Below are positions 1 to 8,876 of a stretch of 32,807 bases of DNA, piece after piece. Origin of the DNA: a virus; the IMG/VR virus record IMGVR_UViG_3300050821_011183, positions 1 to 32,807 of that record, one strand, 5' to 3'. Position 1 is the first letter of the stretch; every line of letters starts with the position of its first letter. Made by a program: the position numbers and the translations under genes. The notes below the pieces were generated by a model. That model worked only from the letters and a program-made list of their open reading frames with translations, made no database searches and was not told the origin of the DNA.

Positions 1-1
1 G

Positions 2-193
2 ATGGCCAATCACGGCGGGCCCGAGAGCGTCGTCTACGACCCGTTCTGCGGATCCGGCACCGCGTTGATCGCCGCCGAGCAAATGAGCCGGCGCTGCCGG
101 GCGATCGAAATCAATCCCACCTACGTGCAGATGGCGATCGATCGCTGGGAAGCGTTCACCGGACGGAAGGTCCGGAAGGTGGGCCGCACATGA
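2..193 (+). CDS. DNA N-6-adenine/N-4-cytosine methyltransferase, C-terminal fragment
   Basis: Only the last 63 codons are inside the window; the 5' part lies upstream. The peptide carries DPFCGSGT near residues 13-20, the AdoMet-binding motif I, followed by AAEQMSRRCRAIEINPTYV, the usual run after it. Motif I near the C-terminus means the catalytic DPPY-type motif came first, as in the N4/N6 methylase family (PF01555, beta-type order). Such phage enzymes methylate phage DNA against host restriction. Its stop overlaps the terminase small subunit start (ATGA). The target base and site cannot be read from this fragment. Confidence 0.88.
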   Translation: MANHGGPESVVYDPFCGSGTALIAAEQMSRRCRAIEINPTYVQMAIDRWEAFTGRKVRKVGRT

Positions 194-672
194 GAGGCCG
201 CAAACCCACGCCGTCGGCGCTGCGCGTGCTGCGCGGCAACCCGGGCCGGCGCCCGTTGCCGAAGGACGAACCGATCGCGCCGAAAGCCGATCCGAACAGC
301 CCACCCCCGCGCCTGAAGGGCATCGCGCTCGAGCAGTGGCAGCAGGTGGCGCCGATGCTCCACACCGCCGGCCTGCTGACCACGCTCGATCCGACCGCGT
401 TGCAGCTCTATTGCGAGGCGTACGCGGAGTGGGATGACGCGAAGACCCAGATCGAAAAGTTCGGCACCGTCATCAAGGGCCCGCGCGGGTTTCCCGTGGT
501 GTCGCCGTATGTCAGCCTCGCGGCCAAGGCCTGGGAGCGGATGCGGAAAATGCTGATCGAGTTCGGGATGACGCCGAGCGCCCGCACCCGGGTGAAGACG
601 GAGGAGCAGCCGCAAGCCGACGATCCGTTCGCCGAGTTTGCCCGTGCCGACCTCGAACGCTGGAAGGCGTAA
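190..672 (+). CDS. terS: Phage terminase small subunit, P27 family
   Basis: 160 aa. The N-terminus MRGRKPTPSALRVLRGNPGR is the signature of the P27-like small terminase family (PF05119), which recognises the packaging site and hands DNA to the large subunit. The central helical region (LDPTALQLYCEAYAEWDDA, then FPVVSPYVSLAAKAWERM, then EFGMTPSAR) follows the family pattern and the length is typical. The ATG overlaps the stop of the upstream methyltransferase by 4 bp. The large terminase starts 35 bp before this gene ends, so the two are translationally coupled. Confidence 0.95.
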   Translation: MRGRKPTPSALRVLRGNPGRRPLPKDEPIAPKADPNSPPPRLKGIALEQWQQVAPMLHTAGLLTTLDPTALQLYCEAYAEWDDAKTQIEKFGTVIKGPRGFPVVSPYVSLAAKAWERMRKMLIEFGMTPSARTRVKTEEQPQADDPFAEFARADLERWKA

Positions 673-2344
673 GCATGCCGTCGACCGCTATGCCGAGGCG
701 GTCGTCGCCGGCCAGGTGCCGGCCGGCAAGTACCACCGGCTCGCGTGCGCCCGTCACTTGCGCGATCGCCGGCGCGAAGGCACCCGCGGGTTCCCGTACC
801 GCTTCGACCCGGACCGCGCCGACCGCTTCTTTCGGTTCGCCCAATGCCTGAGGCACTACAAGGGCAAATGGGCCGGCCGCCTGATCGTCCTGACGCCCGT
901 CCAGAAGTTTCGGCTCGGATCGATCTTCGGCTGGCGGCACCAGACGACCGGCCTGCGGCGGTTCCGGACCGCGTACAACGAGCTGCCGCGCAAACAGGGC
1001 AAAAGCCTCGAGGCGGCGATCGTCGCGGTCTACGTCGCGTTCTTCGATGGCGAGGCGGGCGCCGAGGGGTACTGCGTCGCGACGAAGCGCGACCAGGCCA
1101 AGATCGTGTTCGCCGATGCGACCCACCTGGTGGAGTTCAGTGGCCTCAAGCGGTACATCCGGGTCCTGACCAACAACCTCTCGCGCACGGCCACGGCGTC
1201 GAAGCTCGAGCCGCTCGGCGCCGACCACGACTCGACCGACGGGTTGAACCCGAATCTGATCATCACCGACGAGCTCCACGCGATGAAGGATCGCGGCCTG
1301 CTCGACGTGATGGAAACCGCGACCGGCTCGCGCGATCAGCCGCTGCACTTTCAGATCACCACCGCCGGCAACAACCCGGTCAGCGTCTGCGGCGATCAAC
1401 ACGACTACGCGACGAAGATTCTCGACGAGGTCCTGGAGGACGAGACGTTCTTCGCGTTCATCGCGCATGCCGAGGAGGGCGACGATCCGTTTGCGGTGGC
1501 TACGTGGAAAAAGGCGAACCCGCATTACGGCGTGTCGGTCAACCCGGCCGACCTGCGGGCGCTCGCGACCAAGGCGCGGCACATGCCCACCGCGCTCGCG
1601 GCCTTCAAGCAGAAACGGCTGAACATCTGGGTCAACGCCGCGTCGCCGGCGCTGTCGATGGAGGCGTACGCGAAGGGGCAGAGCGCCTGGGATCCCGACG
1701 AACTCCTCCACGAACCGTGCTGGGCCGGCGTCGACCTCTCGAGCAAGTTGGACTTGACGGCGCTGGTGCTCGTGTTCCCGCCGACGATCGGCCGCGCGTC
1801 CTGGCGGTTGCTGCGCTGGGTGTGGACGCCCGAGGCCACGCTCCTCGACCGGGCCCGCCGCGACCGGGCGCCGTACGACATCTGGGTCAAACAGGGCTAC
1901 TTGCTGACGACGCCCGGGCCGACCATCGACCACGACGTGATTCGCGAGGTCCTCGTCGTGCAGCGCGATCGGTACGACATCCAGCGGATCGGCTACGACC
2001 CCTGGCACGCGCACGACACGATCCGCGCGCTCGTCAGCGAGGACGGCTTCGACGAGCAGCACGTGGTCGAGGTGCCGCAAACGTTTCCGCATCTGAGTGG
2101 CGCCTCGAAGACGCTCGAAGCGGCCGTCGCCGAAAGCCACGTCGACGTGCGCGGCTGCCCGCTGATGCGATGGTGCGCGAGCAACCTGGTGTGGCAGACC
2201 GATAACAAGGAAAACAAGCTGCCCACGAAAAAGCGGAGCCGCGGCCGCATCGACCCGTGGGTCGCGGCGATCATCGGGATCTCACTGGCCGAGCGGCTCG
2301 GGCTCGATGCGGGCGCCGAGGACCCCGATTTGGTCGTGGCATAA
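638..2344 (+). CDS. terL: Phage terminase large subunit
   Basis: 568 aa DNA-packaging motor. The ATPase domain has Walker A PRKQGKS (about residues 118-123), Walker B LIITDE (about 208-212) and the coupling motif TTAGNN (about 241-246). The nuclease domain has acidic residues at GVDLSS (D366), YDPW (D454) and IDPWVA (D539), matching the PF03354-type terminase family. No ATG lies at the right place: the frame opens with TTG at 638 or GTG at 644, both inside terS. An ATG at 675 is in another frame. The stop overlaps the next ATG (TAATG). Confidence 0.95.
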   Translation: MPVPTSNAGRRKHAVDRYAEAVVAGQVPAGKYHRLACARHLRDRRREGTRGFPYRFDPDRADRFFRFAQCLRHYKGKWAGRLIVLTPVQKFRLGSIFGWRHQTTGLRRFRTAYNELPRKQGKSLEAAIVAVYVAFFDGEAGAEGYCVATKRDQAKIVFADATHLVEFSGLKRYIRVLTNNLSRTATASKLEPLGADHDSTDGLNPNLIITDELHAMKDRGLLDVMETATGSRDQPLHFQITTAGNNPVSVCGDQHDYATKILDEVLEDETFFAFIAHAEEGDDPFAVATWKKANPHYGVSVNPADLRALATKARHMPTALAAFKQKRLNIWVNAASPALSMEAYAKGQSAWDPDELLHEPCWAGVDLSSKLDLTALVLVFPPTIGRASWRLLRWVWTPEATLLDRARRDRAPYDIWVKQGYLLTTPGPTIDHDVIREVLVVQRDRYDIQRIGYDPWHAHDTIRALVSEDGFDEQHVVEVPQTFPHLSGASKTLEAAVAESHVDVRGCPLMRWCASNLVWQTDNKENKLPTKKRSRGRIDPWVAAIIGISLAERLGLDAGAEDPDLVVA

Positions 2345-2559
2345 TGACCAGCCAGAAATCCATGCAACGGCGCATCGGCCGCCCGCCGCTCGACGCCGCC
2401 TCGAAATCCGTGCCGGTCACCGTTCGGGTGCCCGGGCCCCGCTACGATCAGCTCTACGCCCGCGCCCAGCGCGCCGGCGTCACCGTGCCCGAAATCATCC
2501 GCCGCGACTCCGGCCTTGTGACACCAAAAGTAGACGACGACGACGACGGCGACGCATAG
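2344..2559 (+). CDS. Small ribbon-helix-helix-like protein, unknown role
   Basis: 71 aa, starting at the ATG that overlaps the terL stop. The middle part (KSVPVTVRVPGPRYDQLYARA then GVTVPEIIRRD) has the beta strand-helix-helix pattern of an Arc/CopG-type DNA-binding protein, and the C-terminus is an acidic tail with five aspartates. Small proteins of this kind are common between terminase and portal. DNA binding is inferred from the pattern only. Confidence 0.75.
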   Translation: MTSQKSMQRRIGRPPLDAASKSVPVTVRVPGPRYDQLYARAQRAGVTVPEIIRRDSGLVTPKVDDDDDGDA

Positions 2560-2565
2560 TCGCCG

Positions 2566-2814
2566 GTGTCCTGGTCCGGGTTGTTCTGGTGGCGGCCGCC
2601 GTGTCTGCTGCGGGTGGTCCTCGTCTCGCTCGTCTCCGATCCCGATCTCGCGTTGCGGGGCGTGCTGTGGCGCAGCCGCGGCGCCTGGTTGGTGTTGAAG
2701 GACGGCGAACTGGTCAAACCGCACGGTGAGCCGACCAAAGTCGACGGCGAGCTGGTGATTCACCGGTCGAACGTCGCCTTCCTGCAGGTGCTCGCGTATG
2801 GCGATCGTCAGTAG
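2566..2814 (+). CDS. Conserved-looking phage hypothetical protein
   Basis: 82 aa, GTG start at 2566, 6 bp after the previous stop. The C-terminal half (DPDLALRGVLWRSRGAWLVL, then VDGELVIHRSNVAFLQVL) looks like a compact beta-rich domain that I recall from other phages just before the portal gene; no function is known to me. The N-terminal 22 residues are hydrophobic with tryptophans, so a later start cannot be excluded. The 3' end overlaps the portal start by 17 bp. Confidence 0.72.
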   Translation: MSWSGLFWWRPPCLLRVVLVSLVSDPDLALRGVLWRSRGAWLVLKDGELVKPHGEPTKVDGELVIHRSNVAFLQVLAYGDRQ

Positions 2815-4384
2815 TTTCGGCACGCTCGAACACTACTCGTCGAAAACGCCGCCGATTGCGCGCAGCGCGGCGCCGCCCGCGATCGACACCAGCGGATCCG
2901 GCTATCAGTTCTATCGACATCAGGAGGCGTACGGGGAGCTGTATCGCACGCAGCCGGCCGTCCGGACCTGCGTCGATTTCCTCGGCCGCAACCTCGCGCA
3001 GATGGCCTTGAAGGTCTATCGGCGCGTCAGTGACACCGACCGCGTGTCGCTGCCCGATCATGAGCTCACCACCTGGTTGACCCACCCGAATCCGGGCACG
3101 ACCCGGTACCGGTTGTTCGAGTCGCTGATGTGCGACATGGGCGTGTACTTCAACGCCTATTGGTGGAAGGTCAAGCGGGCGAGCGGCGCGATGATCGGCC
3201 TCGTGCGCTTGCAGCCCGAGTTCGTGGCGGTGGACGGCTGGCTGTTGCCGCGCGGGTTTCTCTGGACGATGCCCGACGGGCAGTGGGTCGAGATCCCGCC
3301 GGACGACGTCGTGTATTTCGGCGGCTACGACCCGACCGCGCCCGAAGGGTTGTCGCTGCTCGAGACGCTCCGCAGCTCGATCGGCGAGAACGACGCGGCG
3401 TGCGCGTACCGCGAAGCCTTCTGGCGGAATGCCGCGCGCCTCGAGGGCGTCATCGAGCGGCCGCTGGCGGCGCCGCGGTGGACGCCGGAGCAGAAGCGCG
3501 CGTTCCGCGAGCAGTGGCAGGACCGCTTCGCCGGCCAACCCGGGCAGACCGCCATCCTCGACGAAGGCATGCAGTTCAAGCCGACGTCGTACTCGGCGCG
3601 CGAATCCGAGTACACCGCGGCGAAGAAATTCACCCGCGAAGAGGTGGCGGCGCTCTATCAGATTCCGCAGCCGATGGTCGGCATCCTCGACCACGCGACC
3701 TTCTCGAACGTGCGCGAGCAACACAAGCAGCTGTATCAGGACACGCTGCCGCCGTGGACGGTGATGATCGAGGACGAAGTCGAACGCCAGCTGTTGCCGG
3801 AGGCGAAGGACACCGATCACGTCTACGTCGAATTCAACATCGCGGAAAAAATGAAGGGCAGCTTCGAAGAGCAGGCCGACTCGATCCAGCGGCTGGTAGG
3901 GCGCCCGATCATGACGGCCAACGAAGGCCGGGCCCGCCTGAACCTGCCGCGCGACCCGCACCCGTCCTCCGACGAGCTCGCGCAGCCGCTGAACATGACC
4001 ACACCCGGCGACGGCGGCGCGACGTCGAGCCAGGACGCGGCCACCGGCATGGTCCCGACCACCCAGCCGGCCGGCGAGCCGTCGCGTCCTGGGGCCGCTG
4101 GGGCGGTCGAGGTGGACGCCGCGATCCGGGCGGCCTGGGCCCGCCAGGCGCGTACCTTGGCGAAGGTGCCGGCGGACGACCGGGCCGCCGTGTTTGACGA
4201 AGGCCGGTGGGATCGGGAGCTCACCGCGGACCTGCTGCCGCACTTCCGCGCGGCGCGCGTCCCGAACGCGCTGCAGCGCGCCACGCAGCTCGCCGAGCAG
4301 GTGAACACCGACACATTGCAACGCTTGGTGGCCGGGCGTGACCCGTTCCCGGCCTCGCGTGAGGTGAGCTATGGCCGCTCCTGA
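2798..4384 (+). CDS. Portal protein, HK97 family
   Basis: 528 aa. Forms the dodecameric ring at the capsid vertex through which DNA is packaged. Features typical of PF04860 include YRTQPAVRTCVDFLGRNLAQ near residue 50, the long central beta/alpha domain (VRLQPEFVAVDG, VYFGGYDPTAPEGLSLLETL), the ARESEYTAAKKFTREEVAALYQIP helix region, and MTANEGRARLNLP late in the protein. The tail after about residue 400 is low-complexity followed by a basic helical segment. It overlaps the protease gene by 14 bp. Confidence 0.95.
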   Translation: MAIVSSFGTLEHYSSKTPPIARSAAPPAIDTSGSGYQFYRHQEAYGELYRTQPAVRTCVDFLGRNLAQMALKVYRRVSDTDRVSLPDHELTTWLTHPNPGTTRYRLFESLMCDMGVYFNAYWWKVKRASGAMIGLVRLQPEFVAVDGWLLPRGFLWTMPDGQWVEIPPDDVVYFGGYDPTAPEGLSLLETLRSSIGENDAACAYREAFWRNAARLEGVIERPLAAPRWTPEQKRAFREQWQDRFAGQPGQTAILDEGMQFKPTSYSARESEYTAAKKFTREEVAALYQIPQPMVGILDHATFSNVREQHKQLYQDTLPPWTVMIEDEVERQLLPEAKDTDHVYVEFNIAEKMKGSFEEQADSIQRLVGRPIMTANEGRARLNLPRDPHPSSDELAQPLNMTTPGDGGATSSQDAATGMVPTTQPAGEPSRPGAAGAVEVDAAIRAAWARQARTLAKVPADDRAAVFDEGRWDRELTADLLPHFRAARVPNALQRATQLAEQVNTDTLQRLVAGRDPFPASREVSYGRS

Positions 4385-5360
4385 CGGATCCCGCATCGTC
4401 GGCGCCCGCTGGCTCGGGGCGCTGCTGCAACCCTGGGCGATTCATCCCGACATGCTCGGCCCGATCGCGGGTGTGGCCGCGCGCAAGCTCGCCGATCGCG
4501 AGGCGACCTGGGCGGGTGGGCCGTACCAACCGCGGCCGGTCGCCATGAAGGGCCAGAAGGTCGCGATCCTCCCGATCGACGGCGTCCTCGCCCCGCGGGC
4601 GAACATGATGACGGAGTTTAGCGGCGGGACCTCGCTCGATCAGGCGAGCCAATCGCTCGCGCGCCTGGTCGCCGATCCGGCGATCGGCACCATCGTGCTC
4701 GACATCAACTCGCCGGGCGGCAGCGTGTCAGGCGTCACCACGTTCGCGCGCCAGGTCCTGGCGGCGCGGGTCGACAAGCGGATCGTCGCGCAGGTCGACG
4801 ACATCGCGACATCGGCCGCGTACTGGATCGCCGCGTGCGCGCACGAGATCGTGGCCGTCATCGACGGGACGCTCGGCTCGATCGGCGTGTACTCGATCCA
4901 CGAGAACCTCGCCAAGGCGCTCGAGCAGGAAGGGATCGCGGTCACCTACATCAGCGCCGGCAAATACAAAGTCGAGGGCAACAAGACCGGCCCGCTCAGC
5001 GAGGAGGCGTACGCGCACCGCCAGGCGCTGGTGGACGAAGCGTACGGCCGCTTCGTCACCGACGTCGCTCGCGGCCGCGGCGTCACGGAAGCCGCCGTGC
5101 GGAACGGGTACGGCGAAGGCCGCGTGGTGTCCGCCGAGATGGGGAAATCGCTCGGCATGATCGACGGGATCGCCACGCTCGACGAGACGTTGGACCGACT
5201 CACGGCAGGCGGGACGCAGCCCGTGGAGCTCGCCGCAGAGGCGCGCGTGGACACGCCGCAGGATCCCGCATCGGCGCGGGACACCGGCCAGGATCCGCGC
5301 GCGGACGACCGGCGATTTCTGCGGGAGCTGGAGGTCGCGCTGCGCAAACAGGCGTGCTGA
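4371..5360 (+). CDS. S49-family head maturation protease
   Basis: 329 aa SppA-like serine peptidase that processes the capsid during assembly (lambda gpC-like role). The signature DINSPGGSVSGV is at about 111-122, the nucleophile Ser148 lies in ATSAAYW, GTLGSIGVYSIHENL follows, and the likely catalytic lysine is Lys200 in SAGKYKVEGN. The C-terminal 50 residues are charged and probably disordered, as expected for a linker to scaffold. It sits between portal and capsid, the standard place. Confidence 0.93.
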   Translation: MAAPDGSRIVGARWLGALLQPWAIHPDMLGPIAGVAARKLADREATWAGGPYQPRPVAMKGQKVAILPIDGVLAPRANMMTEFSGGTSLDQASQSLARLVADPAIGTIVLDINSPGGSVSGVTTFARQVLAARVDKRIVAQVDDIATSAAYWIAACAHEIVAVIDGTLGSIGVYSIHENLAKALEQEGIAVTYISAGKYKVEGNKTGPLSEEAYAHRQALVDEAYGRFVTDVARGRGVTEAAVRNGYGEGRVVSAEMGKSLGMIDGIATLDETLDRLTAGGTQPVELAAEARVDTPQDPASARDTGQDPRADDRRFLRELEVALRKQAC

Positions 5361-5381
5361 CCGCACGCTGAGGATCGACCC

Positions 5382-6686
5382 ATGAATATCGCCCAATTGG
5401 AACGCGAGTGGAAAAGCAAGCATGACGCGGCGATGGCGCTGCTCGATAAGACCCGCCTCCTCGCGGAGGCCGAAAGCCGGGAGTTCACCCCCGAGGAGCG
5501 GGCGGCGATGACGGCGGCAGGTGCGGAAGCCAAGGCCGCCAAGGACCGGCACGCGCAAGCGGTCGAAGATGCCGCCTTGTTCACCAATATTGCGGCGCTC
5601 GCGCCGGGGCCGCGACCGGTCGGGCAGGGCGGCACCACCGCGGCCCTCGTGGCTCGCGGGGCCAGTGCCCTCGCGCCGCATGTCACGCGGCTCTCGCTCG
5701 GCGCACAGTTCACGCAATCGGATGCGTACGAGTTCATCCGCCAGCGGCAGCACCGCAACGGCGCGATGTGGCGCACGCCCTCCGCGGAACTGCTGATCCC
5801 GGCCGGGATGATGGCGGCGACGTTGACGGAAGATCCGGCCTCCGGGGGCGCCTTGGTGCAGCCGCAGTACCTCCCCGGGATCCGGCCGCTCCCGACGCGC
5901 CGGTTGGTGGTGGCGGATCTGATGCCCAACAGCACCACCGACAGCAACATGGTGTCGTACATGGAAGAACTCGTGTTCACGAACGCGGCGGCCGCCGTCC
6001 TCGAAGGAGCCGCCAAGCCCGAGTCCACGTTGACGTTTGCGGCCAGAACCGATCCGGTCCGGAAGCTCGCCCACTGGTTGCCCGTCACCGAGGAAATGCT
6101 CGAGGACGTGCCGCAGTTGCAGGGGTACATCAATGCGCGGTTGACCATCGGGCTGCAGCTTGAAGAGGAAGATCAGATCCTGAATGGCGACGGGGTCGCG
6201 CCGAATCTGTACGGCATCATGCGGCGGGCGGTGGCCCCGCCGGTCGCCCGCGCCGATCCGGCCACGAACGCCGACGCCCTGGCCGCGCAGTTCTTTCAGA
6301 TCTTCGCGACGTCGTACCTCGTGCCGGATGGGTTCGTGTTGAACCCGATGGACTGGGCGGCGACCCTGTTGTCGAAATCGACGACCGGGGAATACCTGGT
6401 GGGCGGGCCGTTTACCACGAACCTCCTGCAATCGACGTTGTGGGGCGTGCCCGTCGCCGCCACCCCGGAGATGGTGCTCGGCACCGCCCTGGTGGGCGCG
6501 TTCCAATCGGGCGCGCAAGTCTTCCGCCACGGCGGGATCCGCGTCGAGGCCTCGAACTCCCACCAGGACTTCTTCGTGAAGAACCTCGTGGCCATCCGGG
6601 CCGAGGAGCGGTTGGCGTTGGCGGTGTATCGACCGTCCGCCTTCGGCACGGTGACCGGGTTGGTCAGCGGGCCCACCGTCCCGTAA
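5382..6686 (+). CDS. Major capsid protein, HK97 fold
   Basis: 434 aa. The first 75 or so residues (LEREWKSKHDAAMALLDKTR through EDAALF) are helical and charged, as in the scaffolding delta domain that the protease removes. The remainder matches the PF05065 pattern: LVQPQYLPGI, an MEELVFTNAAAAVLEGAAKPES segment, LAHWLPVTEEMLEDVPQLQGYI, ILNGDG, FVLNPMDWAATLLSKS, and a C-terminal AIRAEERLALAVYRPSAF. The upstream S49 protease and delta-like N-terminus suggest capsid maturation by cleavage. Confidence 0.96.
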   Translation: MNIAQLEREWKSKHDAAMALLDKTRLLAEAESREFTPEERAAMTAAGAEAKAAKDRHAQAVEDAALFTNIAALAPGPRPVGQGGTTAALVARGASALAPHVTRLSLGAQFTQSDAYEFIRQRQHRNGAMWRTPSAELLIPAGMMAATLTEDPASGGALVQPQYLPGIRPLPTRRLVVADLMPNSTTDSNMVSYMEELVFTNAAAAVLEGAAKPESTLTFAARTDPVRKLAHWLPVTEEMLEDVPQLQGYINARLTIGLQLEEEDQILNGDGVAPNLYGIMRRAVAPPVARADPATNADALAAQFFQIFATSYLVPDGFVLNPMDWAATLLSKSTTGEYLVGGPFTTNLLQSTLWGVPVAATPEMVLGTALVGAFQSGAQVFRHGGIRVEASNSHQDFFVKNLVAIRAEERLALAVYRPSAFGTVTGLVSGPTVP

Positions 6687-6701
6687 GCGAGAGGCTGAAC
6701 G

Positions 6702-6941
6702 ATGCGCGGGTTTCTGACGTGGAAGTACGACCCCGGCCCGTGCCCGGTCGACGACGCGCCGCACACGACGTGCACGTCGCCTGACTATCGGGGGTCCGGG
6801 GTCACCGTCTCGATCCGGCGGCCGTGGTCGCTGCCATTGCCGCCGGTGAAGCCGGCGCCGCCGCTCGAGTCGACCAGCGTGGCGGTCTCGACGAAGACGT
6901 ACCGCGGGATGCCGAAACCGCGCACGAAAAAGGGGGCGTAG
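6702..6941 (+). CDS. Small hypothetical protein in the head gene cluster
   Basis: 79 aa, with a GAGAGG ribosome-binding site in front of the ATG. Contains two cysteines near the N-terminus (GPCPVDDAPHTTC) and a proline-rich centre (PPVKPAPP). No family recognised. Position between capsid and connector suggests a head-associated or head-decoration role, but the sequence does not show it. Its stop overlaps the next GTG start. Confidence 0.65.
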   Translation: MRGFLTWKYDPGPCPVDDAPHTTCTSPDYRGSGVTVSIRRPWSLPLPPVKPAPPLESTSVAVSTKTYRGMPKPRTKKGA

Positions 6942-7555
6942 TGGCGGCGGTGCTGCCGGTCTACATGATTCCGTCGTATTCACCGGACCCGGTGGTCGAA
7001 CCGATCACGGTCGATCAGCTGGTGAAGTTCGGACGGATCGATCGGCCCGACGAGGTCGACCTGTACGGGCCGATGATTGCGGCCGCGCGGCAGCAGATCG
7101 AACTCCGCACCGGCATCTCGCTGACCACGCAGCCGTGGGAGATCTACTACGACGAGACGCCCACCGGCGATCAAGGGCTCGGCATTCCGAAGACGCCGCT
7201 GATGGGCGTGACGAGCGTCGCGTCGTTCATCGGCAACGCCCCGTCCGTGGTGATTCCGGATGACCAGTGGACGATGGCGTACAACGCCGCGGGCTACAGC
7301 GAGGTGCGGATGGTGCCGGGCTTCCAGTGGCCCATCCCCGCACCCGGGCAGCGGTTCCTGGTGCTGTGCACGGTCGGGTACGACCCGGGCCCGCCGCCCA
7401 CGCTGCCGCCGCCGCTCTTGATCCAGGCGCTGTACATCCTCGCGGCACACTTCGCGACGCACGGGCGCGACCTGGTGGTCGCCGAGGCGATGCTGAGCGT
7501 GCCCTATACGTTCGAGGATGCGATCCAGCCGTTCGTGAAGGTGGCGGTGATCTAG
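6941..7555 (+). CDS. Head-tail connector protein, gp6-like
   Basis: 204 aa, GTG start at 6941 overlapping the previous stop (TAGTG). EPITVDQLVKFGRIDRPDE followed by MIAAARQQIELRTGISLTTQ is the characteristic start of the phage gp6-like connector family (PF05135), which forms the adaptor ring below the portal. A later region (LPPPLLIQALYILAAHFATHG) forms the family's C-terminal helices. The frame stays open upstream to 6824, but those codons overlap the preceding gene and look unlike protein. Confidence 0.87.
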   Translation: MAAVLPVYMIPSYSPDPVVEPITVDQLVKFGRIDRPDEVDLYGPMIAAARQQIELRTGISLTTQPWEIYYDETPTGDQGLGIPKTPLMGVTSVASFIGNAPSVVIPDDQWTMAYNAAGYSEVRMVPGFQWPIPAPGQRFLVLCTVGYDPGPPPTLPPPLLIQALYILAAHFATHGRDLVVAEAMLSVPYTFEDAIQPFVKVAVI

Positions 7556-7948
7556 ATGGCGAGTCCCAGCATTGCGCGGAAGCGGCACCTGGTGACGCTC
7601 GCCAACGCCGGCCCGCGCGTCTCGGACGGCGAAGGCGGGTACACCGAAACGTGGCTGCCGTTGACGCCGCCGACATGGAACGTGGCGATCGAGACCCCGT
7701 CGCCGAGCGGGGAGCGGGTCACCGGGCAAGGCGTGCAGGCCTCGGTGCGCCACGTCGTGCGCGGCGACTATCGGCCGGATGTCTCGACGGCGACGGTGAT
7801 CACGCGGCCCGGCACGCAAGGCCGGCCGGATCGTCGGTTCTATGTGCGGGGCGTGGAGAATCCCGACGAGGCCAATGGCGAGCTCCTGCTCGATTGCGAG
7901 GAAGCCGTGGGCAAACCGGCCGTGATGCCGGCGGGAGCGCGATCGTGA
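7556..7948 (+). CDS. Head closure / head-tail joining protein
   Basis: 130 aa, starting directly after the connector stop. The pattern KRHLVTLANAG near the N-terminus, GGYTETWLPLTPPTWNVAIE, HVVRGDYRPDV and a C-terminal RRFYVRGVENPDEANGELLLDCEE matches the SPP1 gp16-like / Phage_H_T_join group (PF05521), a small beta-barrel ring that seals the head after packaging. It overlaps the next gene by 4 bp (GTGA). Confidence 0.88.
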   Translation: MASPSIARKRHLVTLANAGPRVSDGEGGYTETWLPLTPPTWNVAIETPSPSGERVTGQGVQASVRHVVRGDYRPDVSTATVITRPGTQGRPDRRFYVRGVENPDEANGELLLDCEEAVGKPAVMPAGARS

Positions 7949-8424
7949 TCAACCAGCTGCGCTGGGAGGGGTTCAACGACGCGCTGTTCTACTTCAAAGG
8001 GATGCCGCTGTCGGTGCGCACCGGCGCGAACGCCATTGCGTCGAAGCACGCGCACCAGGCCGCGGCCCTGGTGGTCGCGGCGTATCCGCTCGGGTCCGCG
8101 GGTCGGCACAATCGCCGGGGGCAGACGCTCGAGCCCGGCAACTTGAAGCGCGGCGTGCGCGTCGTCGAACGCCCCGAGGTGCATCCGCTCGGCGGCATGG
8201 TCGTCGTGCAGAGCGGCGCCCCGCACGCGTACATCTTCGAGCGGGGCACGAAGGTGCGCACGACGAAGGGCCACGGCTACTACCGCCGACCCGCCAACCG
8301 CGGCCAGATGCCGAAGGGCAACGTGTTCATTCCGATCATGATCCGGGAGCGCGCGGCGATGGAGACCGAGATCGCCAGCTACATCCGCGACCAGGGGCTG
8401 ACGGTGACCGAACATGCCGCCTGA
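7945..8424 (+). CDS. HK97 gp10-like neck/tail completion protein
   Basis: 159 aa. The GTG at 7945 overlaps the stop of the head closure gene and is the natural start; earlier codons in the frame lie inside two other genes. LRVGANAIASKHAHQAAALV-type helix, then RRGQTLEPGNLKRGVRV, PHAYIFERGT and a C-terminal helix RERAAMETEIASYIRDQG resemble the HK97-gp10_like family (PF04883), which works at the head-tail junction. The gene overlaps the next by 11 bp. Confidence 0.83.
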   Translation: MINQLRWEGFNDALFYFKGMPLSVRTGANAIASKHAHQAAALVVAAYPLGSAGRHNRRGQTLEPGNLKRGVRVVERPEVHPLGGMVVVQSGAPHAYIFERGTKVRTTKGHGYYRRPANRGQMPKGNVFIPIMIRERAAMETEIASYIRDQGLTVTEHAA

Positions 8425-8875
8425 CCCGAGCGCGATGGACGCGGCGATCGCGGCGCTGCTCGAGGGCGACCCGGAGCTCACCGCGATGTGCCCGGGCGGC
8501 GTGTTCTACGGCGTCGCGCCCCAGGACGTCGAGGACCGGGTGATCGTGTTCGTGCTCGAGGAGCATCGCGGCACGCCGATGTTTGGCGGGAACGCCTTCG
8601 AGGATTTTCTCTATTCGATTCAGGCGATCGCGCCCGGCACCGCGGGTGAGCCCGTGCGCGAGGCCAACGCGCGCATCGGCTGGTTGCTCGCGCCGGATCA
8701 GATCTTCACGACGCTGCAACCCGCCGGCTATGCGGTCGTGCACGTCCAGGCGCAGTACGACCATCCGGTGCCCGAGCTCGACGTGATGAACCTCGATGCC
8801 CGCTGGCAGCTGCGCGGCGGGCACTATCAGATCACCGTCCAACCGGCCGTGGTGCCGGCCATCAAAGGAGCCTGA
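8414..8875 (+). CDS. Tail terminator / tail completion protein, gp17-like
   Basis: 153 aa. MDAAIAALLEGDPELTAMCPGGVFYGVAP, VIVFVLEEHRG, and the helix PVREANARIGWLLA fit the DUF3168/gp17-like tail completion group (PF11367), a small ring protein that caps the tail tube. Its place, after the gp10-like gene and before the tail tube gene, is where a tail terminator is expected. Family assignment rests on pattern and position. Confidence 0.75.
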   Translation: MPPDPSAMDAAIAALLEGDPELTAMCPGGVFYGVAPQDVEDRVIVFVLEEHRGTPMFGGNAFEDFLYSIQAIAPGTAGEPVREANARIGWLLAPDQIFTTLQPAGYAVVHVQAQYDHPVPELDVMNLDARWQLRGGHYQITVQPAVVPAIKGA

Positions 8876-8876
8876 G

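Noticed and set aside
1-193. The window ends join in frame (C5-methyltransferase at 32807 into the methyltransferase at position 1), as if one circular gene.
   Set aside because: The join would place motif I of an adenine-type methylase right after motif X of a cytosine methylase, without its DPPY catalytic part. Frame agreement has a one in three chance. A missing segment is more likely.
512-2140. A 542-codon open frame on the minus strand opposite the large terminase.
   Set aside because: It lies wholly opposite a gene with all terminase motifs, and its Arg/Val/Asp-rich sequence is typical of antisense frames in GC-rich DNA.
4728-6983. A 751-codon minus-strand open frame opposite protease, capsid and neighbours.
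   Set aside because: Length is explained by scarcity of stop codons in GC-rich DNA; sequence is Arg/His/Gly-rich without folds, and it crosses several real genes.
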